The position numbers were made by a program, and so were the translations under genes. DNA of 12,436 nt, taken from assembly GCA_026706425.1 (NCBI GenBank), contig JAPOYW010000583.1, forward strand, positions 1-12,436, read 5' to 3'. The notes under the pieces are model-generated. The model had not been told where the DNA came from, did no database searches, and worked only from the letters and a program-made list of their open reading frames with translations. Origin of the DNA: Gammaproteobacteria bacterium. GTDB lineage: Bacteria; Pseudomonadota; Gammaproteobacteria; Pseudomonadales; Azotimanducaceae. This document shows positions 1-9,100 of this stretch, piece after piece (within the stretch, counting starts at the first letter, position 1; each line of letters starts with the position of its first letter).

Positions 1-279
1 CCTCGAAAACGACCGCACTCCCGTCCGTCGATACCGGCCCCAGCATCGCACACGTGCTCCGGCGGGCGCTGGGCGCTATCGGGCCCCGGGGTAACCACGC
101 GCCAGATTTGCAGCGGGGCCGGCGCAACGAGACAATGTGCCAATGCCCGAGCCGCCCCTACCCCCAATGCTCAAGGAAGCGTCGCCCAACTGCGTTCGAC
201 GATTGTCCGCTAGCGCCTACACGGCCCTTGCCGCCCCCCCGGCTCGGTGCCCCGCCACCACTACTCCTAGGACCGACAA
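1..279. other. Upstream non-coding region, no gene recognised
   Basis: All three forward frames were read and none gives a recognisable peptide. The open frame from about 54 runs into the methyltransferase start in a different frame and has low-complexity Pro/Arg-rich composition, typical of a shadow. The stretch is very C-rich at its end. A weak promoter-like pair, TTGCAG at 108-113 and ACAATG at 132-137 with 18 bp between, is the only candidate promoter seen for the downstream operon, and it is speculative. It may also contain the tail of a gene that begins outside the window. Confidence 0.4.
268..272 (+). promoter_or_regulatory. Weak ribosome binding site for mod
   Basis: TAGGA lies 7 nt before a GTG codon at 280. 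The GTG is chosen as start because the encoded peptide from there (MTEINFKGREFVYNHH) is the usual beginning of this type III Mod subfamily. Confidence 0.45.
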
Positions 280-1816
280 GTGACCGAAATCAACTTCAAG
301 GGCAGGGAGTTCGTCTACAACCACCACCTCTCCGTTCCGTTCCACCCCTTAGTGCCGGACCCGAACAAGGGCATTGGCGAACCGGCGCTTGACGGAAACC
401 TGGTTATCCACGGCAACAACTTGCTCGCCCTCAAGTCGCTTCTCCCGTCCTACGCGGGCAAGGTCGATTGCGCCTTCATCGACCCGCCCTACAACACGGG
501 CAATGAGGGCTGGTGCTACAACGACAACGTCAACGCACCGATGATCAGGGACTGGCTTGACGCCAATCCGGTCGGTGTTGACGACGGACTCCGCCACGAT
601 AAGTGGTGCGCCATGATCTGGCCGAGGCTTCGTCTCCTGCATCAACTCCTATCCGATGTTGGACTGCTCTTTTGGACTGTCGATGACAACGAACAGCAGC
701 ACGCACGGATGATGCTTGATGAACTGTTCGTTCCGATTGCTTTCTCGCGACCGTCTCATGGGTCAAGCGATACACGCGGTCCAACAACGCCAACCTGTTC
801 TACGCCATGAAGGACCATGTCCTGGTCTATCGCGCCAGCACCGACCTCCGCCAGGTCAAGGAACCGCGAACAGTCTCGGCGGATTCTGGCTATACGAACC
901 CCGACGACGATCCACGGGGGCCATGGATGACTTCGTCCTACGTCAATCCAGCGACCAAAGACCGGCGTCCCAACCTCGTGTACTCGATCGACCGGCCCGG
1001 CGCGGATGAGGCCGTTGAACATCCCACGCACGCCTGGAAGTACTCACCTGCAGAGCATGCGCGACACGTCGCGGAGCACCGGCTCTGGTGGGGGACCGAC
1101 GGCAATGCCGACTATCCGAGACTGAAGCTCTATCTGTCCGAAGCACAGGACATGGTTCCAGTCGACGTCTGGGACTGGTCTGAAGTTGGGTCATCGGACG
1201 ACGGTGGTAACGAAGTCAAGCGGATCTTCGGGCATGCGGTGTTCGACAACCCTAAGCCAACCGGCCTCGTGCGCAAGGCGATTTCCTTGATCGAGAATCC
1301 AGATGCGATTGTGCTCGACTCATTCGCAGGCTCCGGGACTACCGCCCATGCGGTCCTGGAGGCGAACAAGCTCGACGGTGGGCAACGGCGGTTCATTCTG
1401 GTCGAGATGGAAGACTACGCGGACCGCCTAACGGCGGAACGCGTGCGCCGCGTATGCGAGGGCTACGGCTTTGCGGGCAAACAGAGTGGGGGCAACTCGG
1501 GGCCGTCCTGTTCAACATGGCCACCAACCGCGCTGCGAACCCCGCTGCGGGACGCGAGGCTGACTTCTACATCGGCCAAGCCCACGATGGTCAGCACGTC
1601 TGGCTCATTTACAAGCCCAACCTCGACTGGCTCAAGTCGCCGGACGCCGCCTTGACACTGTCACGCGCCAAGGAAATCGCAGCTACTGCTTCTGACGGCC
1701 ATCATCTGGTTTTCGCTCCAGCGCGTTACGTCAGCCAGAAGATGCTTGGGGAGCAACGCATCCCGGTGGAGTTCGTCCCGCTCCCGTTTGCCCTCTACCG
1801 GATCGACCGGTCCTGA
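280..1816 (+). pseudogene. mod: Type III R-M DNA adenine methyltransferase (Mod), split by two apparent frameshifts
   Basis: Mod is the modification and recognition subunit of a type III restriction-modification system. It methylates adenine N6 using S-adenosylmethionine and guides the Res subunit. The order of motifs is that of beta-class enzymes: catalytic motif IV DPPYNTG comes first (about 481-501), and the SAM-binding motif DSFAGSGTT later (about 1317-1343). The gene starts at GTG 280 in frame 1. Homology moves to frame 3 at about 744, where adding one base restores FLATVSWVKRY. It moves again to frame 2 at about 1479-1483, after EGYGFAGK. The C-terminal part in the third frame (VWLIYKPNLDWLKS, HLVFAPARYVSQK, PLPFALYRIDRS) is typical of this family, so the reading frame is recovered up to TGA 1814-1816, 2 bp before res. 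The linker at the second shift also looks short for the family, so a small deletion there is possible. Either the gene is inactivated or the sequence contains two single-base errors. Family assignment is secure; functional status is not. Confidence 0.88.
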
Positions 1817-1818
1817 CG

Positions 1819-4488
1819 ATGTTCCGGCGGCTCGACTATCAGGATCGCGTCCTGGCGGCGCTGGACTCCCACATTGACCTCCTGAAGGCCAACAAGCACG
1901 AAACGGACGAGATCGCGGCGCTTGCCGCCACCAAACCACACTTGGACATCCCCGTCCCCGACTTCGCCGAGAACGCCTGGAACGCTCTCAAAGCCGAAAG
2001 CAAGCTCCCCCTTTCCCGCTGTGACGTCCCATACTCTGCCCGCAAGGACGGCTGTGATCGTCCCGTCCCGAACGTCGTGCTCAAAGTGCCCACGGGAGGC
2101 GCCAAGACCTGGTTGGCCGTTTCCGGCGTCTCACGGATCATGGGACGCTACCTGCAGCGCAACACCGGCTTCGTCCTGTGGATCGTCCCGAACGAGGCCA
2201 TCTACAGCCAGACGCTCCAGCACCTCAAAGACCGGCAACACCCCTACCGTCAGGCCTTGGACCGAGTCGCCGCCGGTCGCGTGAAGGTCATGGAGAAGGC
2301 CGACCTCCTCGACGCGCGAGATGTCGAGGCGAACCTGTGCGTGATGCTGCTGATGCTGCAATCCGCCAACCGCGAGACCAAAGACACCCTCAAGATGTTC
2401 CAGGATCGCGGCGACGTGCACGGGTTCTTTCCGCCAGAGGGCGACCAGGAAGCGCACCGGGAGGCGTTGCACGACACCGCCAACCTTGACGCCTATCGCG
2501 GCATGTTCCCTATGGTCAAGGACTCGCTCGGCAACGCACTGCGGATGATTCGGCCTGTGGTCGTGCTCGACGAAGGGCACAAGGCCATTTCCGATCTCGC
2601 CTTCCGGACGCTCTACGGATTCAATCCGTGTTTTGTCCTCGAACTGACCGCGACGCCTCGGGACGTTAAGGAGCGGTACGGCAAGAATGCCGGCCCCGCT
2701 CGCTACGCCAACCTCCTCGTCGAGGTGACCGGGCGGGAAATCGACCGCGAAGGCATGATCAAGATCCCTCTCAACCTGGATACGAGGCAGGGGACCGATT
2801 GGCGCGCAACCCTGTACGCGGCGGTCAGCCGCCTCGATCGACTCGACGCTGCGGCCCGCACGCTTCGCGCCGAAACCGATCGCTACCTTCGGCCGATCAT
2901 GCTGGTCCAAGTCGAGCGCACGGGCACCGACCAACGGGAAAGCGGGCGGATTCACGCCGAAGATGTCCGGGAGGCGCTGCTTGGGGCCGGATTCGACGAC
3001 GCAGAGATAGCGGTCAAGACTGCCGAGACGAACGATCTGGCCCAACCCGAGAACCAAGACCTGCTCTCGTCGACCAACCGCGTCCGCGCGATCATCACCA
3101 AACAGGCCCTGCAGGAGGGCTGGGACTGTCCCTTCGCGTACCTGCTCTGCTCGCTCGCCGCGAGCACCAACCTGAACGCGATGACACAGCTCGTGGGCCG
3201 CATCCTCCGGCAGCCTCACGCGAGCAAGACCGGCGTCGGAGAACTCGACGAGTGCCACATCATCACGCACCACGCCGAAACAGCGGAGGTGGTCGCCGCC
3301 ATCAAGGCCGGTCTGGAGCGCGACGGGCTTGGAGACCTCGTGCTGGCGGTGGACCGACACGACACTGGTGACGCCCCCTCACTTCGCAAACTAGCTCGCC
3401 GCGCCCGCTTCGCGAAGAAGGAGATCTACCTTCCCAGGGTCATGGTCAAGGACGGAACGGACCTCCGCGAGATCGACTACGAAACCGACATCCTGTCCCG
3501 TATCGACTGGCGAGGCTTCGATCCTCGGCCCATCGCCGAACGTGTGCCCGTGGACGCCCAGTTCGCCGAGACTCAGTTCCAGCGGATTGCGATCACGGGC
3601 GGCGACGACCCCTTCACCGGTGAATCCGTCTCCGGTGCGAGCGAGGCTCTCCGCTTCGACGCTTCCTACGCTGTCCGCGCGATTCTGGACATCGTTCCCA
3701 ACCCGTTCGTCGGACGCGAAATCGTAGGCAGCCTTCTGCACGCGCTACGAGAAGGCGGCTTCGACGCTTCCCAGCTTGGACGCCTTGCCGGTCTGATCGT
3801 CGAGGAACTGCGTAAAGCCCTCCAAACCGAGCGCGACGTGCGCGCCGAGGCTGTGTTCAAGACCGACGCGACCGATGGCCGCATACAGTTCCACCTACGC
3901 CTCGACGGCAACGACTGGCACATGCCATTCCACATGGACACAACCGCGCCCGAGAATGCGCCGCTGGTGGCCTCCAAGACCGGCGGTCCATTGGGCAAGA
4001 GCTTGTTTGTCCCGGTGTACCAGCAGGACTTGAACAGCGACGAGCGCGAGGTCGCCGTCTATCTGGACGCGGAAAAGACTCTGAAATGGTGGCACCGTAA
4101 CGTCGCTCGTGCGCAGTACGGGATCCAAGGCTGGCAAAGCCGCAGGATCTACCCGGACTTCGTCTTCGCGATGGGATCGGACGGCCATCCCGAGCGCATC
4201 ACCGTCCTCGAGACTAAGGGCGACCACCTGGACAACATCAACACCGACTACAAGCGCGACCTCCTGGATTTCCTGTCCCGAGGTCGCTGGAGACGTTCAT
4301 TGGAGGTACGCGACGGGATCGATGTGGGTTCCGTCGAGCTGCCTACGTTCCAGTTTGCTCTTGTGCTAATGCGCGACTGGAAGGCCGAGCTGCCGAATCT
4401 GATAGCGGGCGGCTCAGAACGCAGCGCTGGTCGCCATCTGGCCGGGGAGGGCGACAACGAAGGCCCAAGCGCGGAGACCCCCGCGTGA
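1819..4488 (+). CDS. res: Type III restriction enzyme Res subunit (SF2 helicase plus PD-(D/E)xK nuclease)
   Basis: This 889-residue protein is the restriction subunit that works with Mod: an ATP-dependent translocase of superfamily 2 with a C-terminal endonuclease that cuts DNA. Visible motifs are motif I VPTGGAKT (residues 90-97), motif II DEGH (251-254), motif III TATP (277-280) and motif VI QLVGRILRQP (457-466). The nuclease core has PD at 779-780 followed by ETK at 798-800 (PD-ExK). The length matches the family. ATG 1819 lies 2 bp after the mod stop, suggesting translational coupling, and the stop overlaps the GTG of the next gene. The reading frame is intact, in contrast to mod. One oddity is the residue before the Walker A lysine: Ala95 (GCC) where Gly is usual, which could weaken ATP binding. 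The nuclease residues are all present. Confidence 0.93.
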   Translation: MFRRLDYQDRVLAALDSHIDLLKANKHETDEIAALAATKPHLDIPVPDFAENAWNALKAESKLPLSRCDVPYSARKDGCDRPVPNVVLKVPTGGAKTWLAVSGVSRIMGRYLQRNTGFVLWIVPNEAIYSQTLQHLKDRQHPYRQALDRVAAGRVKVMEKADLLDARDVEANLCVMLLMLQSANRETKDTLKMFQDRGDVHGFFPPEGDQEAHREALHDTANLDAYRGMFPMVKDSLGNALRMIRPVVVLDEGHKAISDLAFRTLYGFNPCFVLELTATPRDVKERYGKNAGPARYANLLVEVTGREIDREGMIKIPLNLDTRQGTDWRATLYAAVSRLDRLDAAARTLRAETDRYLRPIMLVQVERTGTDQRESGRIHAEDVREALLGAGFDDAEIAVKTAETNDLAQPENQDLLSSTNRVRAIITKQALQEGWDCPFAYLLCSLAASTNLNAMTQLVGRILRQPHASKTGVGELDECHIITHHAETAEVVAAIKAGLERDGLGDLVLAVDRHDTGDAPSLRKLARRARFAKKEIYLPRVMVKDGTDLREIDYETDILSRIDWRGFDPRPIAERVPVDAQFAETQFQRIAITGGDDPFTGESVSGASEALRFDASYAVRAILDIVPNPFVGREIVGSLLHALREGGFDASQLGRLAGLIVEELRKALQTERDVRAEAVFKTDATDGRIQFHLRLDGNDWHMPFHMDTTAPENAPLVASKTGGPLGKSLFVPVYQQDLNSDEREVAVYLDAEKTLKWWHRNVARAQYGIQGWQSRRIYPDFVFAMGSDGHPERITVLETKGDHLDNINTDYKRDLLDFLSRGRWRRSLEVRDGIDVGSVELPTFQFALVLMRDWKAELPNLIAGGSERSAGRHLAGEGDNEGPSAETPA

Positions 4489-5879
4489 CCCTGGAACAGG
4501 TCTTTGACCTCGTGGCATCCGGTGAGTCCGAAACGCTGGAGCTCAAGGCCACCACGGGAACGCGGCGCGAAGCTGCCGCCACCGTGTGCGCCATGCTCAA
4601 TCAGCGCGGCGGACACGTCCTGTTTGGCGTTTCTCCCGACGGCGCCGTGGTGGGCCAACAGGTGACCGAGCGCACGCTCGAGGAGTTGGGAAGCGAGATA
4701 CAGCGCATCGACCCTCCGGTTTTCCCGCAGATCGAGAGGGTGCGGCTGTCGGGAGACCGCTACGTCGTGGTCATCGAGGTCGGTCCCGGCGCCTCGTCGC
4801 CCTACCAGTACCGGGGAGCTTCCTATCGTCGTGTGGGCAACACCACGCGCGCCATGCTCGCCGACGAATACAACCGGATGCTCTTCGAGCGCATGCACGG
4901 CGACCGCCGCTGGGAGACCGAGTTGGCCGCCGGCTGGGAGATCCAGGATCTGGACTTGGCCGAACTGCGCAACACCGTTGCCGAGGCCGTGAGGGTCGGC
5001 CGATTGAACGAGCCCGGCAGTCGAGAGCCCGAAGACATGCTGCTCGGCTTGGGATTGATGCGAGACGGCGTACCCTTGCGCGCCGCAGCCGTACTTTTCG
5101 GCAGTCGACGCCGGCTTGAAGCCGATATGCCGCAATGCCTCCTCCGTGTAGCGCGTTTCCGCGGCCTCGGCCGCTCGGAGTTCCTCGACAACCGCCAGTT
5201 CAACGGCAACGCCTTCGCCCTGCTCGCAAGCGCTGAGCGCTTTCTCAACGACACGATTCCCATCGCGAGCCGGTTTGAGCCGGGCCGTGTCCAGCGCATC
5301 GACGAGCCACTCTACCCGCTATTGGCCGTCCGCGAGGCCCTCGCAAACGCCCTCTGCCACCGGGACTATGCGATGGGCGGCGGCTCGATCGGCCTCGCGG
5401 TCTACGACGACCGCTTAGAAGTGACTTCTACCGGTCCGTTGCACTTCGGCTTGACACCTGACGCCCTTTTCGCGCCGCATGAGTCGAGACCGTGGAATCC
5501 GCTGATTGCACGCACGTTCTACCGGCGTGGACTCATAGAGCAATGGGGGCGCGGCACGCTCAGGATGGCGGAACTAGCGACCTCTGCCGGTCTACCCAGG
5601 CCCGAAATCGAGGCGTGCGCCGACTCCGTGACAGTGCGCTTCCGGCGTTCCGGTCGCCACGCGGTTCGCCTACAAGGCGGCGACCTCACAGACCAGCAGA
5701 ACGCCGTCCTCGCGATACTGCACGGCTCCGAACGTGCCTTGGCACTCCGCGAAATCCGCGCTTTGCTAGGCTCCGAGACAGACGAACGGCGGCTGCGAGA
5801 AGATCTGGCCACTTTGAAGGCCAAGGGGCTGGCTGTCTCCACGGGACGAGGAGCCGGAGCGCGCTGGAACCCCTTGTAG
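4485..5879 (+). CDS. AlbA_2 (Schlafen-type) domain ATP-binding protein with GHKL-like C-terminal domain
   Basis: 464 residues. The N-terminal region (about 10-130) is an AlbA_2 domain, seen in the pattern ESETLELKATTG...NQRGGHVLFGV and YRRVGNTTRAM. The middle and C-terminal part resembles the ATP-binding domain often annotated as RecG-like or HATPase_c_4: E284, N288 and HRDY 292-295 match the GHKL N-box, DDRLEVTSTG (308-317) the next box, and GLIEQWGRGT (349-358) the glycine-rich box. The last 65 residues look like a winged helix. Such proteins are usually called putative transcriptional regulators or ATP-binding proteins. Their biochemical role is not settled, and Schlafen-type AlbA_2 domains occur in nucleic-acid-cleaving defence proteins. 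GTG 4485 overlaps the res stop by 4 bp (GTGA), so it is co-translated with the restriction genes and is plausibly a regulator or accessory component. Confidence 0.85.
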   Translation: MTLEQVFDLVASGESETLELKATTGTRREAAATVCAMLNQRGGHVLFGVSPDGAVVGQQVTERTLEELGSEIQRIDPPVFPQIERVRLSGDRYVVVIEVGPGASSPYQYRGASYRRVGNTTRAMLADEYNRMLFERMHGDRRWETELAAGWEIQDLDLAELRNTVAEAVRVGRLNEPGSREPEDMLLGLGLMRDGVPLRAAAVLFGSRRRLEADMPQCLLRVARFRGLGRSEFLDNRQFNGNAFALLASAERFLNDTIPIASRFEPGRVQRIDEPLYPLLAVREALANALCHRDYAMGGGSIGLAVYDDRLEVTSTGPLHFGLTPDALFAPHESRPWNPLIARTFYRRGLIEQWGRGTLRMAELATSAGLPRPEIEACADSVTVRFRRSGRHAVRLQGGDLTDQQNAVLAILHGSERALALREIRALLGSETDERRLREDLATLKAKGLAVSTGRGAGARWNPL

Positions 5880-5888
5880 GTCAGATGC

Positions 5889-5931
5889 TTGGCCCATTTC
5901 TGGCCTATTGCGGCTCATTGCGGCCAATTCG
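5889..5931. repeat. Four helically phased copies of a GGCCnATTgC-like unit
   Basis: Ten-base units begin at 5891 (GGCCCATTTC), 5902 (GGCCTATTGC), 5912 (GGCTCATTGC) and 5922 (GGCCAATTCG). The spacing is 11, 10 and 10 bp, one helical turn each. The outer edges also form a 6-bp inverted repeat, TTGGCC at 5889-5894 and GGCCAA at 5922-5927. The array starts 10 bp after the stop of the AlbA_2 gene and lies about 100 bp before the promoter of the nuclease-NTPase gene. It could be an operator bound in phase by a regulator, possibly the AlbA_2/winged-helix protein, or part of a terminator. Function is inference only. Confidence 0.5.
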
Positions 5932-6019
5932 CCACCGCGCTCCTCACAACCCCTCCTCTCGAACCGCTCATCGTTGATGCCAGACGAGTCAATAGCGACC
6001 CGCCCGCAAGCCAAGCGGC

Positions 6020-6037
6020 TACGATCACCTCATTGTG
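6020..6037 (+). promoter_or_regulatory. Probable -10 box and leaderless GTG start of the nuclease-NTPase gene
   Basis: TACGAT at 6020-6025 is a good -10 hexamer, and a GTG at 6035 follows after 9 nt, so transcription would begin at or next to the start codon. No Shine-Dalgarno sequence is visible. No convincing -35 element is seen. The same spacing (-10, 9 nt, start codon) recurs at the TIR gene at 11865. The GTG frame stays open to about 6090, where one base appears to be missing before the main reading frame. Confidence 0.4.
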
Positions 6038-6105
6038 ACATCCCGCACTCCCGACAGTAGTCCCGCTCTGGCGCATGGGCGGCTCGAGGATTCGACTACC
6101 AACAC

Positions 6106-9100
6106 TTGATTTCCACGCTGATCCTCGTCCGGCAATGGGCAGGCGTCGCGCCATCCGGGCATCTAGTTCCAGAAGGGTTCGACGACTGCGTCATCGAATT
6201 GGCCGACTCCGCTTTCTGGATCCAAGCCAAGTCTCGCCATGAAGGGATGTTCCGAAAGAAAGAAGTAGACGGATTCCTAGACGCGGCGGTGAAAAAGGCC
6301 GCCCGGCTGCCCGGCGCCGCAGAGACGCGGACCGCCATAGTCCTAGAGCGACCTGCCTCCGACATCTCTAGCGATCCTATCGGCAGGCTCTTTGACGACG
6401 ACTCGGGCAACGTGTTCGTCTGCGCCACGCCCGGCGACGAGATTTTCGGTCTCCTCTTCAGCAAGCTGGACACCGCTCCTGTCACCGTAGAAGGCATCGC
6501 CAACGATCTCTACAGGTTGGTCGCGAGAACCTCGGCGGAGAACGCAAACAACGCGTTCCACGAGCGGCGCCGGATATCCCCGGCCGAGGTCGACCGGCGC
6601 ATCATGGACCGCCTCGATGCCGAAGACCCATCCTCGATCCACGAGGCACTATCGGGGGGCCTCCTCGCTCCCGTTGAGTTCGTCACGCCAGTTCAGGAGG
6701 CCGCGTTCTACCAAGGCGTCAAGGTCCGGCCCGGCCACGTCGCCGCAGGACTGGTTCTAGAACGGCACACCGATACGGCAAACATCGCCACCGCCCTAGA
6801 GAGGCGCAAACATGTGCTGCTCACCGGCCCATCCGGTGCGGGGAAATCCGCGTTGATCTGGCTCACGGCGAGCGATTTGGCAGGACAGATGAGGTGGTTC
6901 GAGATTACCGGCACCGCGACCGCTCCCGATGCATCCTCGATCCTGCGGTTCGTCCGCTCGCGCCGGCCTACCGAGACGTCGCCCATCGCGTTGGCATTCG
7001 ACGACATCGGGCCTGTTGGCAGCGACTTGTGGAACGTCCTGGTTCGCGAACTGCGCGGGCTCCCTGTCTTCCTGCTTGGGTCGACCCGACAGGAAGACCT
7101 GGCGCTAATCTCGAACCACTCGGACACCGACATCATTCACGTCCAACTCAATGCCGTCTTGGCTCAGAGTCTCTGGCAGAAACTGTCGGCAGCTGGGGAG
7201 GCGAGTTGGACGCATTGGCGGGAGCCGTTCGAGCAATCCGAGGGCCTCCTGCTCGAGTACGTCCACCTCTTGACGCAGGGACAACGCCTTGCGGCCGTCA
7301 TAGGCGAACAGGTCCGCCAGAGAGAGTCAGAAGACCGGAACGACGAGCTGGCCATCATCAGGAGCACAGCCGTCCTCTGTGCGCGCGGGGGAGAAGTCGA
7401 CGCTGATCCCCTGTTTGAACTGCTCCAACTGGAACGCGACCCCGCCGCGCGTGCGCTACGAAGGCTACTCGACGAACACGTCGTGCTTGAACGGCGCCCT
7501 GGCGTTCTGGGCGGATTACACCTCCTCCGCTCGCAGGCTCTACTCGCGGCATCGCACGATGAACTGACCAGCCTTAGCACCGACACGCTCTGGGAGAGCC
7601 TGCCCGCTACCACACAAGATTCGTTGCCCACAGTCCTGCGAAGCCTACTCTCCACCTCAACCGACGAAGAACAACAAGACACGTTGAACAGGCTCGCTGA
7701 CACCCTTCGACGAAGTCGCGATGTCAGCACTTGGGCAGCCATCTTGACCGGACTCGGTCTAGCGACCCTAGAGCGTTACGTCTCCTCGTTGACAGCCACA
7801 CTGGACGCTCACGAAGTCCCCCGTGGCCATTGGTCATTGGCCGCAGGTTTCGCCAGCACGGAAGTCGACCTGCCGAACCTGGGCCGCTCGGAACAGTGGC
7901 AGAGGCTGCACAACGCGATCCTGGCATTCCGAGGCTTGCCGAAGCTTGATTTGCGATCCGTCTGCCTCGAAAGACTCCCGGACGGGCACACACCCCCTCC
8001 GTGCACCGCCCTACACGAAGCCAACCAGCTCCTCTCAGCCTTGGTGCCGATCTGCGGAACGCAACCTTCGCCGATCCCGATAGAACTGACAATTGACGAC
8101 CTATCCGGCGCCGATGTCGGTCAGATCGCGAGGCTCCTCTCCACCGCCTACCTTGTCAGCGTGGAACGAGCCAAAGCCATCGTCGAGCAGTGTGGAGGAC
8201 AGCAGGCGTTACTTGATCTCTTCCACTCGCAGAGCCCTTGGACGACTTTTCCCACCCTTCAAACCGACGGCTCGCATGGGCTCACCATCCGGTCAGACTG
8301 GTTCCACTTGGCCGAGGAGAACCAGTCGGACCCCCACAGCACTGTCTGCCAAATCTGCGAGACTTTGATCGCACTGGCACCAGACGCGGACGCTGCCGCT
8401 TCCGACGCACTGGACCCCGCGGGCAATCCGGTGGTCGTTGGCGATTTCAAGCCTTGGTCCAAGGACATGCCGAGGGCGAACCTCCCGGCCAAGTCGCTGG
8501 TTGCATGGAACGTGGCCTTCCGCCAGATTCTTCAGGCGAGGATCGCCAGCGACACCCTGACGGAATACGCGCGACAGATGACGCCCCTCGTCCAAAACAC
8601 CGAAAGGCTGTTCCGCACGTTCACGGAGAAGTGGATTCAGGGAAGACGCCTGCCGAATGCCGATGAATTCGCGACGAGAGCCAATGAGACCATCGAAGCA
8701 GCCAAAGCGCTGGCATACGCGTCTCCGGAAAGTCCCTCCGCCGTTATGACCGAGCCCGCCCAAGGGGGCCAGGGAGACGACACGCTCGGCGCATTGCTGA
8801 CGGGCGTCCTCGGCAATCTCCTTCTCAGGCTTGGCGACATCGAAAAGGGTAAAGGCACCGCAACCTACGCCGGAAACCTCGCGGCGCAAGCCCGCGAACA
8901 CGCGCGATCCGATATCTGGCGAGTGTCCCCCAATCCGCCGTTAACGCAGTTATCGGCTTTGGCGGACCGCCTGAGCGACGTATCCCGGATCCTACACGAG
9001 CTATCGGAAGACCCGAGTTACTTCATTGCCCTCGCCAAATCCGTTCGAAAGAGCGGGCGCAACAAGTCGACTACGACGGCTTCCCGATACTGCCTGGCCC

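Noticed and set aside
738..1490. Programmed ribosomal frameshifting or phase variation in mod
   Set aside because: No X-XXY-YYZ slippery heptamer in the right frame, no simple sequence repeat, and two separate events would both be needed to make the protein.
2131..3360. Long minus-strand open frame (409 codons) opposite res
   Set aside because: It lies entirely within the intact Res gene, has Arg/Val/Gly-rich composition without any recognisable motif, and is explained by high GC content on the antisense strand.
4248..5135. Minus-strand open frame of 295 codons over the res/AlbA_2 junction
   Set aside because: It is antisense to two genes with clear domains and shows no family motif.
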